A stretch of 64,000 nt of DNA from Cryptosporangium arvum DSM 44712 (GCF_000585375.1 NZ_KK073874.1:4402001-4466000); one strand, 5' to 3'; positions 26,431 through 36,369 are shown, counted from the stretch's first letter. Notes: a model not told the origin generated them from the letters alone. Numbers and translations: made by a program.

Positions 26431-26820
26431 ATGAACAGCAAAGCAGCACTAGCGGCGGCGGGGCTGGCATCGCTCGGTGTACTCGCGGTCCCGCAGACCG
26501 CGTCGGCCGCTCAGCCGGCGGGATCACGGACCGCTGTTCCCGCCGCGGTCTCCTGCGGCAACCCGGAGACCCATCGGGTGACGAGCCGCCTTCGTACGGT
26601 GGGCCGTTCGGAGCGGCGGCGCTGCTATTCGGGCAGCAGCGTCCGGGTCAACGGCTGGGTCGACGACACCAATACCGGCGACGGTCGGTGCGTCACCGTG
26701 GACCTGTACTGGAGCAGCGGCGCGCACGAGTGGGCGCAGGCGTGCAACGGCGAGACGAAGCAGTTTCGCTCGTCGTGGCAGGGCGGCACCGTGCGGGTCA
26801 CCATCCGCCGGGGCGAGTAG
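26431..26820 (+). CDS. Small secreted protein of unknown function
   Basis: The 129-residue product has a signal peptide (MNSKAALAAAGLASLGVLAV, cleavage after ASA near residue 27). The mature part has three or four cysteines (SCGNPE, RRCYSG, GRCVTV, QACNGE), many Arg and Trp residues and a short beta-rich end WQGGTVRVTIRR. A strong TTGGGGGGATTCC leader precedes ATG 26431. No family recognised. Two cysteine pairs suggest an extracellular disulfide-stabilised domain. Confidence 0.7.
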   Translation: MNSKAALAAAGLASLGVLAVPQTASAAQPAGSRTAVPAAVSCGNPETHRVTSRLRTVGRSERRRCYSGSSVRVNGWVDDTNTGDGRCVTVDLYWSSGAHEWAQACNGETKQFRSSWQGGTVRVTIRRGE

Positions 26821-26943
26821 GCGCGTCGTGCGGGTGGCCGGGCGCCCGCTCCGCGGTCGCCTCGACGCCACCGTGACGGGTGGGCCGGCCACCATGGCGA
26901 CGTGGGCCGCGGTCGATGGGGAGCGGTGCGCTAGCGTGCGCTC

Positions 26944-28224
26944 ATGAGCGCGAACGACCCCGGGCGACGTGCGGGCGGACGCGATCGCGCCGCCGGGCTG
27001 GTGTTCGCCGCCGCGGTGGGGGCGTTGGCCGGCGCGTCGGTGGTCCGGCGCCGCCGGGGCCGCGCGGCGCTGGCCGGTGCGGTCGCGCTCGCGGCGACCG
27101 AGGCGGTGGCGCGCACCCGGCAGCAGCCCGGTGAGGTCCCGCCGTGGTGGTCGCGGGTCGTGATGAGCGGCGCGGTGGCGGCACCGGTGGGCCGGCTCGG
27201 CGGGCGTCTCACCGACGCCGGTCCGGTGGCGGTGGGCACGGTGGCCGGTGCGGCGGCGGGCGCGCTCGGGTTGCGTCCGCAGAAGGTGGCGCTCGGCCCG
27301 GTGGTGGGCGCCGCGGTCGGGTGGGCCTGGCGCGCGGCCGGCGGCCGGGAGCCCGGCGCGGTCGCCGCCACCGCCGTGGTCGGCTTCCGGGCGCTGTCCG
27401 CGTTGCTGTTCCGCGACGCCCAGGTGAGCCTGCTGGCCGAGGGCGTGCCGGCCGGGCAACTGCCGTTCGTCGTGCCGCTCGAGGCCCGGACGCGCTACGT
27501 CGGCACCGGCTACGTCCGCGACCTCGCCGCGGTGATCGGCGGCGAGTACCGGGCCGACGCCCCCGACGTGGGGATCGTCGCCTCGCTCGACGACCTGTCC
27601 GGCCCGGAGTTCGACCCCGCCGACGTCGAGCCGCTCGTCCGCGAGTTCTACGAGCACACCACCCGCTTCCGGCTCGACATCGTGCCCGAGTGGCGGCTCT
27701 GGGTGCGTCCCGGTTACCTGCTCTACCGCACGCTCGTGGCACGCCCGGTGGGCCAGGCCAACGTGCCGATGAACCAGCGCGAGACCGTGCGTGGCGTCCG
27801 CAGCCGTATCGACACGATCACCCCCGACGGCACCGACGTGATCGGCGTCCGGGGCTGGATCCGTTCGTTCGCCGACACCGATGAGCCCATCTACGTGGGC
27901 ATCTACACCACCTACCGGCACGAGGGCCGCGGCTACGTCAGCGTCGGCTTCCCGGTGCCCCAGGGCAGCTTCACCGCCACCCTGGAGCCCCGCTCCCGCC
28001 CCGACCGCGGTCTGGTGCTGACCAGCCGCAGCCCGCGGCCCCACCCCGGCCACTACCTGACCTACATCGACCCCACCACGCGCGCGCTCACGACCCTGAG
28101 CGTCGCGGGCTTCGCCGAACGGCTGGACGTGTACTCGGCGGGCGGCGAGCTCCGCGCCGAACACGCCTTCTCCCTGTACGGCTTCCCGTTCCTCGTCCTG
28201 CACTACACGATCCGCCGCAAGTAG
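26944..28224 (+). CDS. Conserved hypothetical protein with hydrophobic N-terminal region
   Basis: The 426-residue product starts with about 140 residues rich in Ala, Gly and Val that alternate with Arg clusters and could form several membrane-associated helices. A soluble C-terminal domain (about 170-426) follows with many aromatic residues, for example [35 protein letters not shown] and a final [18 protein letters not shown]. The second half looks beta-rich and might be a lipid- or ligand-binding domain. I do not recognise a named family. It is a single gene convergent with mraY. Confidence 0.72.
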   Translation: MSANDPGRRAGGRDRAAGLVFAAAVGALAGASVVRRRRGRAALAGAVALAATEAVARTRQQPGEVPPWWSRVVMSGAVAAPVGRLGGRLTDAGPVAVGTVAGAAAGALGLRPQKVALGPVVGAAVGWAWRAAGGREPGAVAATAVVGFRALSALLFRDAQVSLLAEGVPAGQLPFVVPLEARTRYVGTGYVRDLAAVIGGEYRADAPDVGIVASLDDLSGPEFDPADVEPLVREFYEHTTRFRLDIVPEWRLWVRPGYLLYRTLVARPVGQANVPMNQRETVRGVRSRIDTITPDGTDVIGVRGWIRSFADTDEPIYVGIYTTYRHEGRGYVSVGFPVPQGSFTATLEPRSRPDRGLVLTSRSPRPHPGHYLTYIDPTTRALTTLSVAGFAERLDVYSAGGELRAEHAFSLYGFPFLVLHYTIRRK

Positions 28225-28266
28225 CCGGACGACCGGGGTCCGGATCCGGCGCCGTGAAGGCCGCGC

Positions 28267-29337
28267 TCACAGCGGAAACAGTTCCAGGAAATCCGCGATG
28301 AACAGGCTCAGGCCCGCGGCCACGAAGAATCCGGCCACGATCCAGAACCGGGCGACGATCGTGGTCTCCGGCCAGCCGGCCAGTTCGAAGTGGTGCTGCA
28401 GCGGCGCCATCCGGAACACCCGCTTGCCGGTGCTGCGGAACGAGATGATCTGGATGACGACCGACATCGTCACGATGACGAACAGCCCGCCGAGGATCAG
28501 CAGCAGCAGCGTGGTGCGGGTGGTGAGCGCCAGGCCGGCGATCAGGCCGCCGATGCCGAGCGCGCCGGTGTCGCCCATGAACAGCCGGGCCGGGGGCGCG
28601 TTCCACCACAGGAACCCCGCCAGCGCGCCCGCGGCCGCGGCGGCGACCAACGCGATGTCGAGCGGGTCGCGGACCGTGTAGCAGGCCGGGCCGCCGACCT
28701 CGGCGCAGATGTGCCGGTACTGCCACAGCCCGATCAGGACGTAGCTGAGCAGCACCATGATCGACGGGCCGGTGGCCAGGCCGTCCAACCCGTCGGTGAG
28801 GTTGACGCCGTTGGCCGCCGCGATCACGACGAAGACGAAGAACAGTGCGGCGCCGACCTGGGTCAGCTGGGCCCAGTCGAGGTCCCGGGTGAACGAGAGC
28901 TTCTCCGACGCGATCGGGTAGCCGTTCCCGTCGGGCAGGTTCAGCGCGAGAACCGCGAATCCGGCCGCGACGACGGCCTGGCCGATCAGCTTGCCCCGCT
29001 TGTTCAGGCCGAGGCTGCGCTTCTTGCGGATCTTGATGTAGTCGTCGACGAAACCGACCGCGCCCATGCCGACGAAGAGGCCGAGCAGCGTCACCGCGGT
29101 CGGGCTGATCCGGTGGTCACCGACCACGACGTCGGTGACCAGGTACGCGATCACGGTCGCGGCGATGAACACGATGCCGCCCATCGTCGGCGTGCCGCGT
29201 TTGGACTGGTGGTGCCTGGGACCCTCCTCGCGGATCTCCTGCCCGAACTTCAGGCGGCGCAAATGGCCGATGGCGACCGGCGTGCTGAAGATCGAGACGA
29301 CGAACGCCACGAACCCTGCCGCCAGAACACTTCTCAC
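28267..29337 (-). CDS. mraY: Phospho-N-acetylmuramoyl-pentapeptide-transferase (MraY)
   Basis: The 356-residue polytopic membrane enzyme transfers phospho-MurNAc-pentapeptide to undecaprenyl phosphate, giving lipid I. Family hallmarks are all present: the cytoplasmic-loop motif [16 protein letters not shown], the Asp pair in [42 protein letters not shown] and [13 protein letters not shown]. About ten helices are predicted. The GTG at 29337 gives the usual length. Unusually, no mur, fts or other dcw-cluster gene lies nearby; neighbours are a GNAT acetyltransferase and an unknown protein. It may be a relocated single copy or a paralogue. Confidence 0.95.
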   Translation of the reverse strand: MRSVLAAGFVAFVVSIFSTPVAIGHLRRLKFGQEIREEGPRHHQSKRGTPTMGGIVFIAATVIAYLVTDVVVGDHRISPTAVTLLGLFVGMGAVGFVDDYIKIRKKRSLGLNKRGKLIGQAVVAAGFAVLALNLPDGNGYPIASEKLSFTRDLDWAQLTQVGAALFFVFVVIAAANGVNLTDGLDGLATGPSIMVLLSYVLIGLWQYRHICAEVGGPACYTVRDPLDIALVAAAAAGALAGFLWWNAPPARLFMGDTGALGIGGLIAGLALTTRTTLLLLILGGLFVIVTMSVVIQIISFRSTGKRVFRMAPLQHHFELAGWPETTIVARFWIVAGFFVAAGLSLFIADFLELFPL

Positions 29338-29415
29338 GTGTGGCCCCCGCTCACTCCGGACTTCGCGCGAGGGTACGGCCGGCCGCCAACACGACGTCCG
29401 CCACACTGGCCCGTG

Positions 29416-29967
29416 ATGAACACCTACCTGCACACCGAGCGTCTGATCCTGCGCCGATTCACCGCCGACGACGCGGACGCCCTGATCGAACTGGACAGCG
29501 ATCCGGAGGTCATGCGCTACCTGACCGGTGGTGCCCCGACCGCGCCGGACGAGATCCGCGAGCGTGACCTGCCGGGCATCCTCGCCGGCTACGAGAGGTG
29601 GGGCGGCGACTTCGGGGTGTTCGCCGCCGAGACCAAGGACCGCGGGGTGTTCGTCGGCTGGTTCCTCCTGCGTCCCGAGCCGGGCGGCCCGGCCGACGAG
29701 GCCGAGCTCGGCTACCGGCTGCGCCGGGCGGAGTGGGGTAAGGGCTACGCCACCGAGGGTTCGAGGGCGCTGCTCGACAAGGCGTTCACCGAACTCGGCC
29801 TCCGCACGGTCTGGGCCGAGACGATGACCGTGAACCGGAGCTCCCGCAACGTGCTGGAGAAGCTCGGGATGACGGTGACCGGCACCCTCGACACCCCGCC
29901 GGACATGCGGTCGATCGAGGGCGCCGAACACGGCGGCGTCCGCTACGGGATCACCCCGCGGGACTGA
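29416..29967 (+). CDS. GNAT family N-acetyltransferase (RimJ/RimL-like)
   Basis: The 183-residue product has the RimJ/RimL layout: [19 protein letters not shown] at the N-terminus, [10 protein letters not shown] on strand 4, acetyl-CoA loop [13 protein letters not shown] (about 108-120) and [14 protein letters not shown] near the C-terminus. Such enzymes acetylate protein N-termini or small amines. ATG 29416 is used, and GTG 29413 is possible. It is divergent from mraY (78-base gap) and overlaps the 3' end of the opposed oxidase gene by 17 bases. Confidence 0.85.
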   Translation: MNTYLHTERLILRRFTADDADALIELDSDPEVMRYLTGGAPTAPDEIRERDLPGILAGYERWGGDFGVFAAETKDRGVFVGWFLLRPEPGGPADEAELGYRLRRAEWGKGYATEGSRALLDKAFTELGLRTVWAETMTVNRSSRNVLEKLGMTVTGTLDTPPDMRSIEGAEHGGVRYGITPRD

Positions 29968-31069
29968 ACGCGGAGATGTCGTCGGTCGTCGCCCCGTCCA
30001 GCGCCAGGTCGGCGAGGATCCGGCCGATCGCCGGGGTGAACTTGAACGCGTGCCCCGCGCCCAGGGCCACGATCACGTCGGGGTACCCGGCCAGCGGGCC
30101 GAGCACGAACTCGCGGTCGGCGGTGAGCGCGTACTGGCAGGTCACCGTGCGCAGCGCGGAGCCGCTGCCGGGGATCGTCGCGTGCATGAACTCGGTGAGC
30201 TCGGACAGCAGCGCGGCCGACGGCTCGAACGAGCGCTCGTCCGGGGTCATGTAGTTGTTCGAGACGTCACGCGCGGCCTTGATCGTCGGCTCGCCGTACG
30301 TCGGGAAGCCGTAGTAGCAGTGGGCGTCGAGCCAGACCCAGAGCGGGAAGCGCGCGGGGTCGTAGGCCGCGGGGTCGGCCGGCTTGAAGTACGTGACCTG
30401 CTCCTGCATGGTCACCAGCGGGATCTCGGCGCCGAGCGGGGCGAGCAGTTCGTTGGTCCACGCGTCGGTGGCGAGAACGACCTTGCGTGCGCGGACCGGA
30501 CCCGACGCGGTCTCCAGGAGCACGCCGTCCGGGCCGGGCCGGACCGCGGTCACCGGGGTGTTCGCCCGGAGCTCGGCCCCGGACACCCGGGCCTGGAGCT
30601 GGAGGACGGCGACCGTGCGCGCGGCGTGCACGATCGCGCTGTCCCCGGTCCAGATCGTCTCGACGCCGGCCGGGATCCGGAACTGCGGCCAGCGCGCGTG
30701 CACCTCGTCCGGCGTGAGCTCCTCGTACGGCACGCCGGTCTCGGTCAGCGACGACACGAACGCGCTCGCCGAGTACGGGCCGCCGGCCGGGGCGAAGATC
30801 AGCCCGCCGGTGGTCGTCACCAGCTTCTCGCCGGACACGGTCTCCAGGTCGGCCCAGTCCCGGTACGCCGACTGGGCGAGCCGCACGTACCGGGTCTCGC
30901 CGTAGGAGGTCCGCAGGATGCGTGACGTGTCGTGCGACGCCCCGCGCACGTGCCCCAGCTCGAACCGCTCGAACGCGACGACGTTCACGCCCCGTCGCGC
31001 GAGCTGGTAGGCGGCGGCGCTGCCGAGGGCGCCGAGGCCGACGACGGCGACGTCGAAGCTCTGAGTCAT
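29951..31069 (-). CDS. FAD-dependent N-methyl-amino-acid oxidase (MSOX/SolA-like)
   Basis: The 372-residue flavoenzyme starts with the Rossmann motif [19 protein letters not shown] and has the family segments [29 protein letters not shown] and [14 protein letters not shown], with the late [13 protein letters not shown] that contributes to FAD binding. Monomeric sarcosine oxidase and N-methyltryptophan oxidase oxidatively demethylate N-methyl amino acids to the amine, formaldehyde and H2O2. The usual covalent-FAD cysteine of MSOX is not in the late GAGHAFKF motif (a Cys is typical a little earlier), so covalent attachment is uncertain. ATG 31069 is preceded by a promoter box shared with the paiB-like gene. 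The substrate is not known. Confidence 0.87.
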   Translation of the reverse strand: MTQSFDVAVVGLGALGSAAAYQLARRGVNVVAFERFELGHVRGASHDTSRILRTSYGETRYVRLAQSAYRDWADLETVSGEKLVTTTGGLIFAPAGGPYSASAFVSSLTETGVPYEELTPDEVHARWPQFRIPAGVETIWTGDSAIVHAARTVAVLQLQARVSGAELRANTPVTAVRPGPDGVLLETASGPVRARKVVLATDAWTNELLAPLGAEIPLVTMQEQVTYFKPADPAAYDPARFPLWVWLDAHCYYGFPTYGEPTIKAARDVSNNYMTPDERSFEPSAALLSELTEFMHATIPGSGSALRTVTCQYALTADREFVLGPLAGYPDVIVALGAGHAFKFTPAIGRILADLALDGATTDDISAFSPAG

Positions 31070-31101
31070 GGCGGTGACGCTAGAGCGCGCGGACGGCGCG
31101 G

Positions 31102-31153
31102 CCACTGTCGTCACCTCCCGATCCCCGGTGGCCGTCTTGTGCCGGCGCACAAG
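31102..31153 (-). promoter_or_regulatory. Promoter/operator box shared with the paiB-like operon
   Basis: Plus-strand CCACTGTCGTCA (31102-31113) begins 33 bases from the oxidase start at 31069. Over 40 ungapped bases (31101-31140) it matches 36391-36430 at 29 positions, with CCGATC, CCGG and CTTGT blocks also kept. It ends in a perfect dyad CTTGTGC-CGGC-GCACAAG (31136-31153). The conserved distance suggests a common activator, most likely one of the local PucR proteins. Confidence 0.65.
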
Positions 31154-31232
31154 CAAGTCGGGGCTGCGAACCGTTGTGCGACGCCCACCCCGGCCGCGAC
31201 GCTCGAGGAGAACCCCGAGCCCGGAGGTAACC

Positions 31233-32036
31233 ATGGCTGATCAGCGCGGAATGGCCGTCGGTACGCACTTGAAACTGGCGGCACCGCCCACGTTCGACTC
31301 CGTCGACGACGAACGCGCCCACCGCAAGGCCGTGCTGGCCGCGGCGTTCCGGATGTTCAGCCGGGCCGGCCTCGACGAGGGCGTCGCCGGGCACATCACG
31401 GTGCGCGACCCCGGCGAACCCGACACGTTCTGGGTCAACCCGTTCGGGATGCACTTCAGCCTGATCAAGAGCAGCGACCTGGTGCGGGTGGGGCACGACG
31501 CGCAGGTCGTCGAAGGCGACCGGGCCGTCAACGGGGCGGCGGTGGCGATCCACACCGCGGTGCACGCCGCCCGCCCGGACGTGCTGGCCGCGGCACACGC
31601 CCACGGCCCGGCCGGCAAGACGCTCTCCGCCCTGGACATGACGATCGAGCCGCTCACCCAGGACGCCTGCGCGTTTTACCAGGACATCGGCGTCTTCGAC
31701 GACTACACCGGCGTGGTGCTCGACCCGGCCGAGGGCAAGCGGATCGGCGAGGCCCTCGGCCCGCACAAGGCCGTCATCCTGCGTAACCACGGCATGCTCA
31801 CGGTGGGAGCCAGCGTCGAGAGCGCGGCCTGGTGGTTCCTCACCCTGGAGCGCACCGCGCAGTGCCAGCTGCAGGCCTACGCGGCCGCGGCCGGCCACGG
31901 ATCGAAGCCGCGGCTGATCCGTCCCGAGGAGGCCGAGGCGACCCGAGGGCAGGTGGGCGGCGAGTTCGCGGGCTGGTTCCAGTTCCAGCCGATCTGGGAG
32001 CGGATCAGCGCCGATCACCCGGATGTCTACGCGTGA
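31233..32036 (+). CDS. Class II aldolase/adducin family protein
   Basis: The 267-residue product has the zinc-dependent class II aldolase fold: FSRAGLDEGVAGHITVRDP, FWVNPFGMHFS, HTAVHAARPDVLAAAHAHGP with the metal-binding His pair (HAH), QDACAFYQDIGVF and ILRNHGMLTVG, which gives the third His. Members cleave or epimerise sugar phosphates or decarboxylate. ATG 31233 has a strong GGAGG ribosome binding site at 31223-31227. It is divergent from the N-methyl-amino-acid oxidase gene, so the 18-bp dyad between them may serve both. The substrate cannot be told from sequence. Confidence 0.87.
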   Translation: MADQRGMAVGTHLKLAAPPTFDSVDDERAHRKAVLAAAFRMFSRAGLDEGVAGHITVRDPGEPDTFWVNPFGMHFSLIKSSDLVRVGHDAQVVEGDRAVNGAAVAIHTAVHAARPDVLAAAHAHGPAGKTLSALDMTIEPLTQDACAFYQDIGVFDDYTGVVLDPAEGKRIGEALGPHKAVILRNHGMLTVGASVESAAWWFLTLERTAQCQLQAYAAAAGHGSKPRLIRPEEAEATRGQVGGEFAGWFQFQPIWERISADHPDVYA

Positions 32037-32712
32037 GGTCCAGCGCGACGGCCTCCAGCGCGAACAGCAGCTCGGCGGCCTCGCGGGGACGGTCGACCGA
32101 GCGGCCGGTGAGGGCCTCGACCCGGCTGAGCCGGTAACGCACGGTGTTGCGGTGGCAGAACATCGCCGCCGCCGCGCGTGTCGTCGACCCGTCGGCGTCG
32201 AACCAGGCCCGCGCGGTACGCAGCAGCGCGTCGCGGTCGTCGGCGGGCAGCTCCAGGAGGCCGCCGGGGACGCGGCGGGCCAGGTCGTCGGCCGTCCCGG
32301 GGTTGTCGGCGATCACGGTGGCGATCGGACGCTCGCCGTAGTGGCAGACGCCCGCGGTGCCGGGCGGCACCGCGGCCAGGGCGAGCCGGGCGAGCCGGAG
32401 CGCCTCGGCGCTCTGCGAGAGCGGCTGGTAAGGCGGGCTGACGCCGAACCGGCTGCCGCGCAGCGACGGGAACGCGGCGCCGTCGGGCCGGGGGAGGACG
32501 GCCAGCAACCTCCCGGTAGACCGCGCACAGCGCCTCCGAGACCTGTTCCAGCCGGTACGCAGTTGTTCCGCGCAGACCGCGGCGAGGTCCTCGGGCGGCA
32601 CGACGTCCAGTTCCCGCTCGGCGAGGCGCACCCGGGCCGCGAGTTCCCCGGCGAGCACGTCGACCTTCGCGAGCAGGCTCTGCCCCAGCGCGGTGAACGT
32701 GGCGTCGGCCAT
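32005..32712 (-). CDS. Shortened PucR/CdaR-type regulator, probably damaged
   Basis: The frame encodes 235 residues instead of the usual 370-400. Residues 1-52 look like the N-terminal helices of this family (EDLAAVCAEQLRT), and residues from about 67 on match the central and HTH parts (LLAVLPRPDGAAF, RFGVSPPYQPLSQSAEALRLARLAL, MFCHRNTVRYRLSRV). The segment between (about 32500-32560) reads poorly in this frame but as AYRLEQVSEALCAVYREVAG in another, with better third-position GC. This suggests two frameshifts or an out-of-frame deletion junction. It overlaps the opposed aldolase gene by 32 bases. It could still bind DNA through the intact HTH. Confidence 0.7.
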   Translation of the reverse strand: MADATFTALGQSLLAKVDVLAGELAARVRLAERELDVVPPEDLAAVCAEQLRTGWNRSRRRCARSTGRLLAVLPRPDGAAFPSLRGSRFGVSPPYQPLSQSAEALRLARLALAAVPPGTAGVCHYGERPIATVIADNPGTADDLARRVPGGLLELPADDRDALLRTARAWFDADGSTTRAAAAMFCHRNTVRYRLSRVEALTGRSVDRPREAAELLFALEAVALDLTRRHPGDRR

Positions 32713-32719
32713 CCACCGA

Positions 32720-34315
32720 TTATTCGACGGCGACCCGCTCGGTGAGCGGATAACTGACGCACAGCAGCGCGCGGTCCCCGACGACGGGGCCGTCGACCGC
32801 GCCCTCGAGCACCCGCGCCTCGCAGGTCCGGCAGGTGCCGGCCCGGCAGTCCGAGGGCCGGTCGAGCCCGGCGGCTTCGGCCAGTTCGAGCAGGGTCTGC
32901 TCCCGGTCGGCCGGCCACCGGACCTCGTGCCCGCCGAACCGCACGATCGCGTCGGTGCGCCGGCGCGGGCCGGCGGGGGGCGACGCGGCGGCGACGAAGT
33001 CCTCGGCGAAGACCAGGTCCGGGTTCGCGCCGAGCGCGATCAGCCCGTCGCGGACCTCGGTGGTGAACGCGAGCGACCCGCAGACGTAGACGTCGCTCTC
33101 GAACCAGGGGACGTCCCCGGCGCCGGGCAGGTAGTTCCCGCGCATCACCTCGACCACCCGCTCGGCGGTCAGCGGCGCGTGGAAGTAGCGCAGGTGCAGG
33201 TGCTCGTGCCGGGCGAACAGCTGGTCGAGGTACGCGCCGAACGCGGTCCGCTCCGCGCGGGTGCGGTAGAGCAGCCAGAGCGGCGGGACGAACCCGTTGC
33301 GGTCGAGGTGCGCCTGGATCATCGCGATCATCGGCGTGATCCCGATGCCCGACGCGACCAGCACGACCGGCCGGAAGCTGCCGCGGTCGAGGTGGAATCG
33401 CCCGGCGGGCGAGCGCAGGTCCACGGTCGAGGCGGCTGCCAGCGCGGTGCTGCCCGCGCCCCGGCGCTTCACCGTGATCCGGTAGTGGTCGGTGCCGTAC
33501 GCCGACAGGCTCCAGGTGCGGACGACGTCGCCGACCCGGACGACGACGTGCTGGCCGGCCCGGAACCCGGGGAGCGCGCCGGCGTCGACCGGCCGCAGGA
33601 CGTACGAGTTCACGTCCGGGGTCTCCGGCACGACCTCGTCGACCGTGAAGCGCCGCCACCCCCGCCACCCGTCGGCCGCCGCGTCCCGGGCCAGGTTCGC
33701 CATCTTGAGCGTCAACGTGCCCCGGACGCCGTCGCTCAGGTCCGGGCAGGCCAGCGCCCGGTCGATGACCTCCCGGTCGGCCGCGGTGATCGCCGTGCCG
33801 GAGTCGCAGAGCCGGGACAGTTCCGCGACGGTCGGGGCGCCGGGATCCCCGGACACCGGCACGAGCGGGTCACCGGGTTCCACGACGCCGGGGGACACCA
33901 CGTTGAAGTACGCCCCCGAGCGTCCGGACAGCCGGAACTCACGCATGAACGTCTTCGGCCGTCCCAGCCGCCAGGTCAGCTTCCAGCAGGGGATGCGCGG
34001 GCCGGTCACGACGACGACCGCGGTGCCGACACGGAACCGGTCGCCGACCCGCAGCGCCGACTGGTCCAGGACGTCGAGCGTGAGGTTCTCGGCGAAGAGC
34101 CCGTCCTCGGCGGAGGCGTACCCCCAGTGCCCGTAGCTCTCCCGGTCGATCGCGTACAGGTGGTTGGTGTGCACCGCGACCTCGTCGCCGTCCGCCCCCG
34201 CGGCGGTGATCGTCCAGGGCGCGGCGACCGGCGACTTCAGGTACGCGGTCCGGACCTCCTCGCCGTCGATCCGCTGCGTCCGGACCTTCCCGGCGTTGCA
34301 CCCGAGGACCTTCAC
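32720..34315 (-). CDS. MOSC domain - flavodoxin-reductase - ferredoxin fusion (YiiM/Hcr-like)
   Basis: The 531-residue protein has three modules. Residues 1 to about 215 are a MOSC domain with the conserved Cys in GPRIPCWKLTWRLG. Residues of about 225-430 are a ferredoxin-NADP reductase module with the FAD motif RTWSLSAYG and NAD motif LVASGIGITPMIAM. Residues of about 445-531 are a plant-type 2Fe-2S ferredoxin with DCRAGTCRTCEARV and a final LLC cysteine. The architecture is a known actinobacterial and proteobacterial fusion. It could reduce N-hydroxylated or other substrates, or serve as an electron-transfer partner for an oxygenase. The GTG start overlaps the amidohydrolase stop by four bases. 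Confidence 0.88.
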   Translation of the reverse strand: MKVLGCNAGKVRTQRIDGEEVRTAYLKSPVAAPWTITAAGADGDEVAVHTNHLYAIDRESYGHWGYASAEDGLFAENLTLDVLDQSALRVGDRFRVGTAVVVVTGPRIPCWKLTWRLGRPKTFMREFRLSGRSGAYFNVVSPGVVEPGDPLVPVSGDPGAPTVAELSRLCDSGTAITAADREVIDRALACPDLSDGVRGTLTLKMANLARDAAADGWRGWRRFTVDEVVPETPDVNSYVLRPVDAGALPGFRAGQHVVVRVGDVVRTWSLSAYGTDHYRITVKRRGAGSTALAAASTVDLRSPAGRFHLDRGSFRPVVLVASGIGITPMIAMIQAHLDRNGFVPPLWLLYRTRAERTAFGAYLDQLFARHEHLHLRYFHAPLTAERVVEVMRGNYLPGAGDVPWFESDVYVCGSLAFTTEVRDGLIALGANPDLVFAEDFVAAASPPAGPRRRTDAIVRFGGHEVRWPADREQTLLELAEAAGLDRPSDCRAGTCRTCEARVLEGAVDGPVVGDRALLCVSYPLTERVAVE

Positions 34316-35757
34316 CGCCGGTAGGTGAAGTCGCCGCCCACGAGCGTCGCGAGCACGATGGTGCCGCGCAGCGACTCCTCGGACGCGGCCGACGGGTCCC
34401 CGGCGACGACGGTCAGGTCGGCCACCGCGCCCACCTCCACCGAGGCGCGCCCGGCGCACGCGGCGGTGATCGCCACGTCCAGCGGCAGCGCCTGCTCCGG
34501 GTGCCACGCGGGCCGGCCGTCGTCGCTGCGGTGGACCGCGTCGGCGATGGCCTGCCACGGGTCGAGCGGGCTGACCGGGGCGTCGGAGCCGAGTTCGAGG
34601 CGGGCCCCGGCGTCGTGCAGCGTCCGGTAGGCGAACGCGCGGTCGGTGCGGCCGGCCCAGAGCCGGTCGGCGACGTCGCGGTCGGTGACCGCGTGCTGCG
34701 GCTGCACCGACGCGACCACGCCGAGCTCGGCGAAGCGGGGCACGTCGTCGAGCGCGACCAGCTGGGCGTGTTCGATCCGGCCGGTGCAGCCGATCCGCGC
34801 GAAGACGTCGAGCACGGCGGTGTTGGCCCGGTCCCCGATCGCGTGGATCGCCGGCACCAGCCCCGCCGCCCATGCCCTGCTCATCAGCGCTTCCAGCTCG
34901 TCGGCCGGCACCAGGCACAGCCCGTGGGAGTCGTCCGGGTAGGGGTCGGCGCACCAGGCCGTGCGGGTGTTGAGCGAGCCGTCGCTGACGATCTTGTACG
35001 GCCCCACCCGCACCCGGCCGGAGGTTCCCTCGACGACCTCACCGGTCCGCCGCCCGGCGGCGATCGCGGCGTCCAGCCACGGCGTCCAGATCCCGGCGTG
35101 GACGCGGACCGGCGGCGCTCCGTGGGCCGCGACGCGGCGGGGCCAGGCGGCCAGGTTGTCGCTGAACTCCAGGTCGATCAGGCCGGTGAGCCCGAGGGAC
35201 GGCAACTCCGCGAGCGCTTCGGCGATCCACCCGTCGACCTCGGCGGCGGGCGTGAGCTCGCTCAGGCGATGGTTCGCCTCGATCGACTCGGTCTCGCGCA
35301 GCACACCGGTCGGGTGGTCCGGAAGGCCGACGAGCGCCAGCGCCGCGCTGTTGAACCAGGTCGTGTGCAGGTCGATGCTGCGGACCACGACCGGAACGTC
35401 GCCCAGTTCGCCGTCGAGGAAACGCTTGTGCGCGGGGGTGTCCCAGAGCGCGGGCACGATGTCGCGGCCGCTGAGCCACTGACCGGGCGCGGGTGCGGTG
35501 GCGCGCAGCGCCCGCGCCGCCTCGGCCGGCCCGGTCGCGGCCGACAGGTCGACGCTGCGCCGGTGGCGCACCCACTGTTCGACGTGGACGTGCCCGTCGA
35601 CCAGCCCGGGCAGGACGGTCGCGTCGCCGAGCGACACGACCTCGGTCGCGTCCAGGCTGCCGGCCGGTCCCACCGCGGTCACGGTCCCGTCGTCGATCCG
35701 GACGTCGGACGCCGCACCACCGAGGCCGAGGCGCCCCCCACGCAGCAGGACGCTCAT
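34312..35757 (-). CDS. Amidohydrolase family protein (AepA/YtcJ-like)
   Basis: The 481-residue metal-dependent hydrolase has the metal-binding VDGHVHVEQW motif (HxH) near residue 55, the central WFNSAAL, HAIGDRANTAVLDVF with His, EHAQLV with His, and late GSDAPVSPLDPW with catalytic Asp. These match the AepA/YtcJ group of the amidohydrolase superfamily, whose substrates are mostly unknown amides or imides. The ATG overlaps the PaiB-like gene stop (ATGA). It is the middle gene of a three-gene operon that carries the shared promoter box. Confidence 0.87.
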   Translation of the reverse strand: MSVLLRGGRLGLGGAASDVRIDDGTVTAVGPAGSLDATEVVSLGDATVLPGLVDGHVHVEQWVRHRRSVDLSAATGPAEAARALRATAPAPGQWLSGRDIVPALWDTPAHKRFLDGELGDVPVVVRSIDLHTTWFNSAALALVGLPDHPTGVLRETESIEANHRLSELTPAAEVDGWIAEALAELPSLGLTGLIDLEFSDNLAAWPRRVAAHGAPPVRVHAGIWTPWLDAAIAAGRRTGEVVEGTSGRVRVGPYKIVSDGSLNTRTAWCADPYPDDSHGLCLVPADELEALMSRAWAAGLVPAIHAIGDRANTAVLDVFARIGCTGRIEHAQLVALDDVPRFAELGVVASVQPQHAVTDRDVADRLWAGRTDRAFAYRTLHDAGARLELGSDAPVSPLDPWQAIADAVHRSDDGRPAWHPEQALPLDVAITAACAGRASVEVGAVADLTVVAGDPSAASEESLRGTIVLATLVGGDFTYRR

Positions 35758-36359
35758 CGCGGACCCCGCATCGCGGCGGCGAGCGCGGGGTTGGCGTGCA
35801 GATCCATCGGGTCCTCCAGACCGTGCAGTACCCCGGCCACGTCCTCGGCCGGCTTGTCCTGGCTCAACTTGCGCTTGGCCTCGACCCGGCTCGGCACCAG
35901 CCGGAACCCGGTGACGTACGGCGTGAGCTTCGCGGCGTAGCCGGCGACCCGCGCGGTCAGGTACGGGTCGGGCCGGCCGGATTCGAAGTGGTCCTGGGTG
36001 CGGGTCAGCACGTCGAGCGTCTGTTCCGGGCCGAGCGCCGACGGCCGGCCGTGCAGGTGGGCGACGACGTAGTTCCAGGTCGACACGCTCGGGCCGTGGA
36101 CGTACCAGCCCGCGCTGACGTACCCGTGCGGCCCCGCCACCACCAGCACCGTGTCGACCCGGCCCAGCCGGTGCTGCGCGGCGTCGGAGGCGGACAGGTG
36201 ACCGAGCAGGGTCAGCCGGTCGGCGGTGTGGTCGACGACGATCGGCAGGTGCGAGACGACGAGGCCGTCGCTGATCATCGTGACCCACGGGTGGGCCTCG
36301 ACGAGACGCGCCAGCTCGGCGTCGTCCGCGGGCCACGCGTAGTCGGCGCGCGTGTGCAT
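35754..36359 (-). CDS. FMN-binding PaiB-like protein
   Basis: The 201-residue product is a typical PaiB-type FMN-binding split-barrel protein: HPWVTMISDGLVVSHLPIVVD at the N-terminus, LGHLSASDAAQHR, GPHGYVSAGWYV, VSTWNYVVAHLHG and late VPSRVEAKRKLSQDKP. In Bacillus PaiB is a negative regulator of sporulation and degradative enzymes, but many homologues are probably FMN-dependent enzymes. It is the first gene of the operon, ten bases downstream of the PucR stop. Its promoter box lies in the 3' end of that PucR gene. Confidence 0.87.
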   Translation of the reverse strand: MHTRADYAWPADDAELARLVEAHPWVTMISDGLVVSHLPIVVDHTADRLTLLGHLSASDAAQHRLGRVDTVLVVAGPHGYVSAGWYVHGPSVSTWNYVVAHLHGRPSALGPEQTLDVLTRTQDHFESGRPDPYLTARVAGYAAKLTPYVTGFRLVPSRVEAKRKLSQDKPAEDVAGVLHGLEDPMDLHANPALAAAMRGPR

Positions 36360-36369
36360 GCCGACGACG

